The notes under the pieces were generated by a model. The model was given only the letters and a program-made list of their open reading frames with translations. It had not been told where the DNA came from and made no database searches. The translations under genes and the position numbers were made by a program. Shown here piece after piece: positions 10,843 to 18,900 of a stretch of 64,000 nt of DNA (its first letter is position 1; the number at the start of each line of letters is the position of its first letter). This DNA is from Anastatus disparis (taxonomy: Eukaryota; Arthropoda; Insecta; Hymenoptera; Eupelmidae), in NCBI GenBank assembly GCA_017163975.1, contig JAFFSR010000016.1, positions 1 to 64,000 on the forward strand, in the 5' to 3' direction.

Positions 10843-12023
10843 TATATTTTTGCTAATGAAATTAACGCAAATAAAAGAAACAATGGTTATTTTCGATGAA
10901 AATTAATATGTAAAACTTAGGATTTGCACTCACTAACGGTTAAAACCCAATTTTAGAAAACGCGAACAAAATAAAACTCTTTTGTTTTATTTTCTTCTGC
11001 AATTACAAAATTCAAAACACACGAACACAGTAACTTGAACTTATTTAAGCTGAAAACGCAACTAATTTGAAATTTAAATTTACTGAATTCCGGCACAAAT
11101 CAATTAGAGGTTGGTATTATTTGATTTCAACGCCAACCAATTACACGTGAATAACTTTTAATCTTACAACGCGAGAGATACAATTATGTTACTTATCTTT
11201 TTAAGCTGTTTCTTTCGAAGGCCGGCCAGGCAGCATTGCCGGCATTCCTGGTCCCCGGTGCTGCTCGCTGGAGCTTATTCTTCCGTTAATCGATATCCGC
11301 TTGTGGGTTCTAAACTCGCGGGTATGTGACTTCCTGCCGTATCGCACCACTTGCAGGGGTCATGACGTGAAAGTGTTGAGCGGGTTGGAGAAATAGACAT
11401 TTTCAAGAGAATTAAAGGAAAACACACCCGCGATTAAGACAAAGAAAATTATTTAAAAGAAAAAAAAATGAATTTATTTGAAAGAAAACTTTTAAAAGAA
11501 TTCTTGAAGGAAATTTTTGACACTTCAGACACAAAACACGTAACTTAGCATAGCAAAGCCCATGCTACGTTGGAAAGAGATGAGTTATTATTGGATGATA
11601 GCGGCTGAAGCCACGCGGGCCCCAGCACGCTCGACTGATCTAATTGCCGGTGCGCGCACGTCTGCTCTCCGTCGCGTTCGTCGGTGAAGCCAAGCCGTTA
11701 GGCTTCTCTTCAACCGACGAGCGAAGAGAGGTAATGAGAGAGAGAAGTCCGATTCTCTCTCTTTGTTGCTCCTTCGGTCCCGTCGTCCCAGGCTGGCCGT
11801 TTGTTCTCCCACTCTCAATGCAACAATGCATGAAGAGTGGAAAAACCCACTGGCAGCCGTCGACGATTGTCGTTAAATTCTTGGAAAACTGATAGCAAAT
11901 GCAAAAGACAGCAGCCTTGAGCATTTTAAGCCCGCTTTCCTTCGCATTGCGCTTCATTAAAATTCAATTATTAATTAGATTTATTTTTATTTAAAAAAAA
12001 AAACAAAATTTCGTCACTTAACA
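10843..12023 (-). mobile_element. Probable 3' LTR
   Basis: On the minus strand the repeat starts TGTTAAGTGACG at 12023, directly after a purine tract. A TCAGT arthropod initiator lies at 11634-11638 (minus) and an AATAAA polyadenylation signal at 11473-11478 (minus), giving a plausible U3-R-U5 order. The far end is not certain: the two copies share sequence to 10843, but no terminal CA or inverted TAACA end is clear. The ORFs of 76-105 codons inside the LTR occur in both copies only because the LTR is duplicated. Confidence 0.75.
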
Positions 12024-12057
12024 CCCCCTCTTACTAAAACCACTGTCGTCCTCGACA
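12024..12057 (-). promoter_or_regulatory. Polypurine tract and conserved small hairpin
   Basis: Minus strand: AAGAGGGGG (12032-12024) immediately before the LTR start, the position of the plus-strand priming tract in LTR elements. Just upstream lies a perfect 5-bp stem with 4-base loop, TGTCG-AGGA-CGACA (12057-12044). The same hairpin plus purine tract recurs at 24300-24333. Confidence 0.7.
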
Positions 12058-12917
12058 GGCGCGTTGTTGTAGGCGAAACGAGCGAACACCAAGAGCCCAG
12101 GAACACCTGCATTACAAACAAAAAAAAATTTTACATTAGTAGATAATAAAAAAAATGGTGGTTGGAAAAAATTAGGTAAATGTAGTGGAAAAGTTTTGTT
12201 GATAAAAAACTAGGATTTCAAAGGGAGGGATTCCACCTTACAATTGTTTTTGAATCGAAAGCTTGTAAAGGTTAATGATGTCAAAATTAATTAATGCGGA
12301 AGTTTGATTGACACAATATTGTAGTAAACTGGGTTTCGTTATTAAAATTTTTTTTTTAAAAAAATAACCCAAAAATTAGCTAAAAATATACTAAATTAGA
12401 TTTGACAGGAATTTTAACGCAGCAACATAAATTATAAATAGCATATAATTAGATTTGAGTTATGATTACTGCAAAATCGTGAAGGTCTCTGTAAAGTAAT
12501 CGATTTAATTGAATTGAAATAAACGTGAAGTTAAAAAAAAAATTTTTTTTTTCTTTAAGTTTCTCGATCTTCTTTCTTGACTGTTGATTGCTATTCAGAT
12601 ATCTTCACAGGAGGAGCGGGGTTCTCTTCCGTTTGCTCCCCCTGTAGGCGGGTTGATTGTTTTTTGTTTGCTGCCCCATAATGTTGATAGTGGTGAAGAT
12701 GGCCAAGCATGGCCATACCTTTGGCCCTGAAGAAAAAGGTTGGTCAAGGCCAGCAGTTTTTGCTGGCAGTAGTAGAATATCGTTTCTCGCTCAGTTACCT
12801 AAAACAGAAGTGCATTGAAAATTTTGTTTCTAATGTGTTTAAGGTTAGTCGCATGCTAAGGTTAGATAGGCACACACAAATGTTAATAAGCGGTTAGTAA
12901 GATAATAAAAAAAAAGG

Positions 12918-13157
12918 TTAGTCTAGTTGTAAGTTATCCTCACAACGTTTAAGCGGTATTGGTATAGCGGGAGAAAGGATTTGGCATATGGCCTGTTTGA
13001 GTCTTTTAAACTCAGTCGGGTCAAAGAAATGCTCGTCAGCATTATCTAGGTTTGAGGTTAACGATTGGTTGTCGGCGCTTGTAGTTGGCGCGTCTGCCCT
13101 AGTGGTAAAACAACTAGTGGTTGTCGTGTTTACAGGCACATCTTCTGATGTGGTCAC
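12918..13157 (-). other. In-frame extension of the accessory ORF after a TAG
   Basis: Seventy-nine codons directly follow the TAG (13158-13160) that ends the accessory ORF, in the same frame, with no ATG at the start (first codon GTG). Composition is Thr/Ser/Asp-rich, then a short helical stretch (EFKRLKQAICQIL). It could be the original C-terminus behind a nonsense mutation, a readthrough extension, or chance. Open for 79 codons in AT-rich DNA, which is suggestive but not proof. Confidence 0.4.
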
Positions 13158-13847
13158 CTAAAAAGGTCGTATGTCTAGTTTATAGACACAGTCTTTACTA
13201 TGTACAGCGTAATTACCTGTAATTGGAGTCTTACACAAATTACAGTCGGTCAAAGGTTTAGCAGAGCCGTCAAGTAATGGTTGCTTGTCTCCACACAACA
13301 GTTGATGTGTGCGTCGGTATTGAGTCGTGATGTAGCAGTCACAATTACTACATTTGCTCCATGCTTTGTAGGTTTCGTCACGTAACTTTTTTTGTCTTAG
13401 TGGTTCAGCTGATCTTGCCCCGTATTTATTCCGGGTTTTAGTCAAGGCTAGCTGAGCGTCTTGCTGATTAATAAAACGTAAGTATCCGTATCTGTATGCG
13501 TTAAGTTTTCCACGCGTTATATTAATATAGTCTAACGGACCAAATGGTTTAAACGCGTCGGCTATCGTCTGAATAGTGTCGTTTTTAGTTACTAGACAGA
13601 AAAGTCGATTGGGGTCAATAGCGTTAGTTGCAGAGTCGTCAAACGTAGCAACGTCGTTACGTGTAGTCGAAGCTTTATTAATGTCTAATTTATGGAAAAA
13701 TTCCACCTGCAGTCGAATATACTTATTCGCAGAGTTTTCCAAGGTCGTGATTCGCTTTATCATTCCCTGTCTTTCGAGATCTCGAACGATTTCCCAAAGG
13801 GATTGGTCTTGGTTCATGGGTACTTGTAGGGTCTCGCCTGCCGACAT
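13158..13847 (-). CDS. Accessory ORF downstream of env: RRM-like domain plus two C2HC zinc knuckles
   Basis: 229 codons from ATG 13847, 41 bases after the env stop. Residues about 75-150 look like an RNA-recognition motif: an RNP2-like RLFCLV, and an RNP1-like YRYGYLRF about 38 residues later. The C-terminal third has two Cys-rich knuckles: CSNC with H and C following (C-x2-C-x11-H-x3-C), and CNLC with HSKDC (C-x2-C-x10-H-x3-C). Together they suggest a nucleic-acid-binding protein made by the retroelement, probably from a spliced subgenomic RNA. Errantiviruses are usually described with gag, pol and env only; the Gag here lacks a zinc knuckle, so this protein might supply RNA binding (inference). 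The RRM call is by motif and spacing, not by search. Confidence 0.65.
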   Translation of the reverse strand: MSAGETLQVPMNQDQSLWEIVRDLERQGMIKRITTLENSANKYIRLQVEFFHKLDINKASTTRNDVATFDDSATNAIDPNRLFCLVTKNDTIQTIADAFKPFGPLDYINITRGKLNAYRYGYLRFINQQDAQLALTKTRNKYGARSAEPLRQKKLRDETYKAWSKCSNCDCYITTQYRRTHQLLCGDKQPLLDGSAKPLTDCNLCKTPITGNYAVHSKDCVYKLDIRPF

Positions 13848-13888
13848 GTTGCTGGCTTGTCCGTCTAGAACCGAGGTAAATTACAGAT

Positions 13889-15922
13889 TTAACTGTCAAT
13901 GTAAGCATCTTGTCTTACAGGTCCTATTGTATTGTCAGTATGTGCGTTGGGGTTGTTGTCAGCATTTGAGTTAGGGGTGCTGTGTCCGCTAGTTGTGGCT
14001 GGTTCTGATCTAAGTTTACCCAGCTGTAGTTTTGAACGTGCATGCGTTCGTGGTCTGTATTTTCCAGAATTCTTGTTGCGGAAAATAATTTTTATAGCTA
14101 ATGCAACCACTGCGAGGCATAGCAGTATTGCTAACCCATAACTTCCGTATACGGTGGTCTGTATATGAGTTTTTTCCAATTTGTGCTTGGCTATTTCGTT
14201 TAGTTTGGATGATATTTGTTGCATATTTTGGTTGTTCCAATGGAATTCTTTATTGAGCTCCAGTACTGTTGGTAAATCGTCAGGATTTATTATTTCTCCA
14301 GGACTGAGTCCTGTCAACAAATCCGTCATTGTTAGTTGCAATTTCGGCTGGTAAGTGTAGAATTCAGTACTTAAATGGGTAGTCATTCCCACTAAAGTCA
14401 CTTGGGTAGTTCTACCAGTGCAACCATCGGGTATCTGGATTTTACCAGTGCCATTTAATTTAAGTATTTCGTCCTTTTGTTGATTGCATATGATTCGGAC
14501 AGTGGTCGGCTCAATCAGTGAATATAACCACGCCGCTTCATTATGAAGATAACTCCATTGAGAACTGGGTGATGTCATGAAAATTACTTCACAATATTTG
14601 AAGTGGTTTCCAGTCGGTTGTGTTAAAAGTAGAATTTCACAGTCTGTGGAGGTTGTAACATCCAACAAAGGCCAATGAGTCTCACAAATCAATCCATAAG
14701 GTTGGTTGGTACATTCATGTAAGTAGTCATGGTCAAATTTGACGTACTGCTTGTTTTTCTCGTTCAGAGCCAAGAAAGCATGCGTTGGTTTGATTTTTGC
14801 ATAACCTAGATGCTGATCTTTCCACATTTGTGTCGTTAGTAATGGGTACATGCGGTAAAACACGTATGGTTCAGTTTCGACCATAGGAAGGTATAAAACT
14901 ACCACCAGTCGGTTGTCGTGGTATATAGCGTCGATTTTGGAAATCTTCGCTATTTCTTCTGGTCTAAGGTGGTCTGTGGGTATGGGTAGATCCCAGTCCA
15001 TGGAATGATCTCTAATATCTCGGCTCAGTTTGGATAGTAGTTTAGGAGTTAATTTACTCGTTGGTAATTCACCTCTCAGCAAGGATTTTATCATTCCGAT
15101 CAATTCCTTAAGAGCGTCTTGAGGTTGTTCGAGTGCCATTGCTAATAAACTATGATGAGCAGCAAGGTATCTCAAGTAAGAGTCCCGTTGCTGCCCATTG
15201 CTTATTAGCTGCACCGATTTTTCTAAACCTTTTAGTGCTTCGGCATGGTTGTTGGTAATATTCTCTAGATTTTGGAAGTTAGTGTTTATCAAATGCGATT
15301 TTTGATTGGTTAATTTGATAATCTCTTTGTTGTCCTCTAACATTTTGTTTAAATTGCTTTGGACTCCCTCGATCTCGTCTTCAGTTGCCACACCAAAAAG
15401 GCTATTGCTAATTCTGCCAATGAATCCTAAAGGTGTCATTGATCTTTTACTTATTTCCGGATCGTCGTATTCATTTTCTTTTAGCATTAGTCTGGCCAGC
15501 ATATCTTTGGCCGTCTTTTGCAGTTTTATTACTTCGTCTTGCTTTCTTAGCAGCACTTTTGAGTTCAGAGCATGCGAGCAATCATCATTAATAAAACTCT
15601 TTAGGCAGTTACGGTATGCATCAACTGCTTCAGTACGTTGGTCGATGGTAGCAGGTGTACATTCTAGTTTAGCCAATTGGTCGTGGCAATCTCTAGAAGT
15701 TTGATCTAATATTGTTGTCACGTCCGATAGCTTGTCAGTGACACTGGTGTTTACATGGATTAAGATTTTCCATTCTGCTCTTTTTAAACGGAGCATTCCC
15801 ATTTTTTCATAGTAAATTCCGGGATTTACTTGTAAAGGTGTTAGCTTATGAGTCGGATATCCAGTAGATTGGTAGACAGAGAGAATTATTCCCATGAATA
15901 GGGTCATTATTGTTGACATCAT
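13889..15922 (-). CDS. env: Env, F-type (baculovirus F-like / errantivirus) envelope glycoprotein
   Basis: 677 codons from ATG 15922, 30 bases after the pol stop; expected to be translated from a spliced RNA. A hydrophobic signal peptide occupies residues 1-22. A furin-like SKR site ends at residue 160, followed by a Gly/Phe-rich fusion-peptide-like segment (LGFIGRISNSLFGV) and a heptad-like helical region to about residue 230. A transmembrane helix lies at about 592-614 (around GLAILLCLAVVALAI), followed by a basic, Ser/Asn-rich tail of about 60 residues. This order is the one known for class I F proteins of baculoviruses and errantiviruses, acting in membrane fusion. The frame is intact, in keeping with a recent insertion. 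Assignment is firm; activity cannot be judged. Confidence 0.85.
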   Translation of the reverse strand: MMSTIMTLFMGIILSVYQSTGYPTHKLTPLQVNPGIYYEKMGMLRLKRAEWKILIHVNTSVTDKLSDVTTILDQTSRDCHDQLAKLECTPATIDQRTEAVDAYRNCLKSFINDDCSHALNSKVLLRKQDEVIKLQKTAKDMLARLMLKENEYDDPEISKRSMTPLGFIGRISNSLFGVATEDEIEGVQSNLNKMLEDNKEIIKLTNQKSHLINTNFQNLENITNNHAEALKGLEKSVQLISNGQQRDSYLRYLAAHHSLLAMALEQPQDALKELIGMIKSLLRGELPTSKLTPKLLSKLSRDIRDHSMDWDLPIPTDHLRPEEIAKISKIDAIYHDNRLVVVLYLPMVETEPYVFYRMYPLLTTQMWKDQHLGYAKIKPTHAFLALNEKNKQYVKFDHDYLHECTNQPYGLICETHWPLLDVTTSTDCEILLLTQPTGNHFKYCEVIFMTSPSSQWSYLHNEAAWLYSLIEPTTVRIICNQQKDEILKLNGTGKIQIPDGCTGRTTQVTLVGMTTHLSTEFYTYQPKLQLTMTDLLTGLSPGEIINPDDLPTVLELNKEFHWNNQNMQQISSKLNEIAKHKLEKTHIQTTVYGSYGLAILLCLAVVALAIKIIFRNKNSGKYRPRTHARSKLQLGKLRSEPATTSGHSTPNSNADNNPNAHTDNTIGPVRQDAYIDS

Positions 15923-15952
15923 GGTTTTGGGTCTGCTAGTCTGTAAACAAAT

Positions 15953-18900
15953 TTAAAGGTTAGCAAGTTTAACCTTGTCTATATGTTTTAAAATAGTCTT
16001 GCGATCGGGGGTCTCTAGCAAGATATTGTTGTGCCCGAGTACTTCCGATATTCTGAGTGGTTCCAGATAGTACTTTCGAAATTTGGATGTTCGAGGTTCA
16101 TTTTTTATATAAACGTACTGTCCCACTTCAGGATGAAAAGCTTTAACTTTTCTGTCATAATATTTTTTTGAAAGTATTTTGTTTTCAATTTGCTTTTTCC
16201 CGGCTGATAGTTTCATTTCCTCTAATCTGGTGACCAGGTCTGATAGATATTGGTTATATGTTGCCAATTTTTCGTCTGGTGGTATAGTTAAAGGAAAACG
16301 AGCAATTTTGCCGTACACCAGTTCGAAAGGTGTATATCCGGTGGAGGTATGCACACTGGTATTGTATGAGAATGCGGCGAAAGCTGCTAGACGATCCCAA
16401 TCTTCGTAATTTTCGGCGTATGTTCTTAGAAAATCCACTAGAGGAGCATGACTACGTTCTAGTGCACCCGTAGTTTGAGGTCTGTAACCTGAAGAATGTA
16501 ATTGGGTTACTTTAAGAAGTTGTAATAGGGCTGAGATGAGGTCAGACATGAAGCTGGTCCCTCTGTCGGATAATATGGCTCTAGGAGCACCGAATTGACA
16601 TATTAAATTACGAGCCAGAGCGTCTGCTATCGTAGTTGCTTCGATGTTCCGAATAGGAACTACAATGACATACTTAGTCAGATGACATTGCATAGTTAAA
16701 AGATGACAGTTCCCTGAGGTCGTTAACCGCAGCTTTCCTACGGTGTCAATGGAAACCTTGTCGAAACTGTCCACAGGCGTATCGGTAATTACCATAGGCG
16801 CCTTTTTGTTTATACGGTCTATTTTGTGTTGCTTGCAAGTAGCGCAAGCACGTATATAATTCAATATATCATTTCTCATACCAGGCCAATAATATCGCTC
16901 TCTGATCTTGGCATAAGTCTGGTTAATCCCCTTATGTCCTCCTATTAAACTGTCATGAAGGTTAGAAATAACTTCTTGTCTTTGGTCTTCTTTAAGGTAT
17001 TGAGATTGTCCATAGCATAGAGTTACTGCTATGTCGGTGTTCTGAAACTCTTCCCTTAAAATATCGGTTAGTATACCTGGTGCTAGGTGGTTAGTCACCT
17101 TGCTCTTTCTAGGAATTCGCAAAGTTGTTATATGTTGTGATTGGCAGATTTTTATAGTTCGTCTTAGGAGTGCGCGCAAGTCCTCACTGTCTAGCGAGTC
17201 CTGTTCGTCATCCTTGACCACTAAAGAAAAAATGGTATGTTGTTTGTACGGAGTAATAATTATGTTTCCCCTTTTCGGTTTTTGTCGTTTTATATCTCGT
17301 AGTTCAATTGCACCGATGTCATTTAATAACTTGTTTATTGGATCATGCCTGTCACAGTCACCCGAAATAAAATGAATAATGTTATCTCTAAGGTGATTGA
17401 GGCAATGTCTGGTAGGTTTTACTGGTGAAATGTCCTGACTACGGTCTTGCTTAGAATCGTTGGTTTCTCGTTCGCTAATATCAGAGGTGTGTTGTTGTTC
17501 GCTCCATGTCCATGGGTGAGGTATTAATACACCCACTACATCGTCTGGTACTTGAGAGTACTCGATATGGATTGGATTCTCGGTCACCTCTGGTATTGAT
17601 TGGAGTTTTGGTCCAAGGATATGCTTCTTTATGTTTCGAGGAGTACTACTGTACCGTGGTGTCGATGTACGCACACTAGGAGTGGCTGATAAAGCTCTCT
17701 TTTGTGGTCTCTGAATAACTGAGGTGTCCAAATTATCCTCAATATCGGCGTCTTTAGGACTATCGTCCCTTTCGAAATCACCGTCAGTCACAATTTTCTC
17801 TATGGTTTGCTGAGCAGTACTTACAATGTCTTGGGTTTCCGTTACTAAAGGCACGGTTTCTGGTGCGACGGTTATTATTTCATAGTCCCTTGTTTTTGGT
17901 GTTAAATTCCTGTTTATTTCGGCTAGGTCTAATCTTTTTGCCATTTCATCTAGTATTTCACGCTGTGATGGAGTTGGTTTTTCATCTTCGGAGAAATATC
18001 TTGGTAGTGGTTTGTCAGGTGGATCAGCGTTCTTCTCTACAAACAGCCATTCACCAGTATCATACCAGTAATCTTGGAGACTCTTTTCTAGTCTTTTTGA
18101 TTTGAATTTGCAATCATAGCGAATTCTTTGTTTGTCTCCAGCTGTTAATGTAGTCGTGCTTGTTGGTAGTGATACAGCAAGTTCATGTCGTTCTTCATGA
18201 TATGGGCTTAATTCATTTATCCCAGTAGACGACAATAAAGATTTAGAGGTTGCTCCGTCATAATCCGGTAGGTCAGAGAGATTTACTTTTGACTTTTCAG
18301 AAAATCCAGTGTAACTGTCTTTTACAGGAGTCGGGTTAGTGACTTCTAAACCACTAATGTCAAATTCCAAATCAGTACCTTCTCCTGTGTCACTCATGGG
18401 AACGGCTTCCATTTGAATGATACCAGGGTCTATGTGTTTACTAGTTGTAGGTTCTAATATGCTCTCGTTAGCACTGGGTTCATTTTCACTCTCGGTGGTG
18501 GCGAAATCTCTTAGCCCCATCCGTCTTGGATCTTTTATCGGAGGTCTTTCATCCGTGTATGAAACACTTGCTTCGCTTTCAGTATCTGATACGTTAGTAA
18601 TTCTTTTCTTAATTACTTTCTTTGTCTTTATGGACGTAGATCCAATATCACTACTGTGATCACTGGATACGTCAGTGGCTTGTAGACTACTTAGTTTCTC
18701 TTTGTTTGCTACTGTTTTTCTAGCTTGACTGGTAATAGTGTCTCGGATTGTTAGTTTAGGACGTGTTGCCACAGGTTTCGTCACTCGCCCTTTTTGAACA
18801 CCACTCGTTGATTTAGGAGGTTTTACTTGTTTCGCTCGGGTCCGCTGAGCGACTACACTATGATCTAAAGTAGGTGGTGGTCGTCTCTTTAAAGGACCAG

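Noticed and set aside
10847..10855. TTGC as target-site duplication of the LTR element (also at 38619)
   Set aside because: The left TTGC is within sequence shared by both LTR copies, so it cannot be told from LTR sequence.
11588..11957. ORFs of 76-105 codons in the left LTR, repeated at 38185-38554
   Set aside because: They lie wholly in the duplicated LTR, overlap on both strands, and have no recognisable domain; LTR composition explains them.
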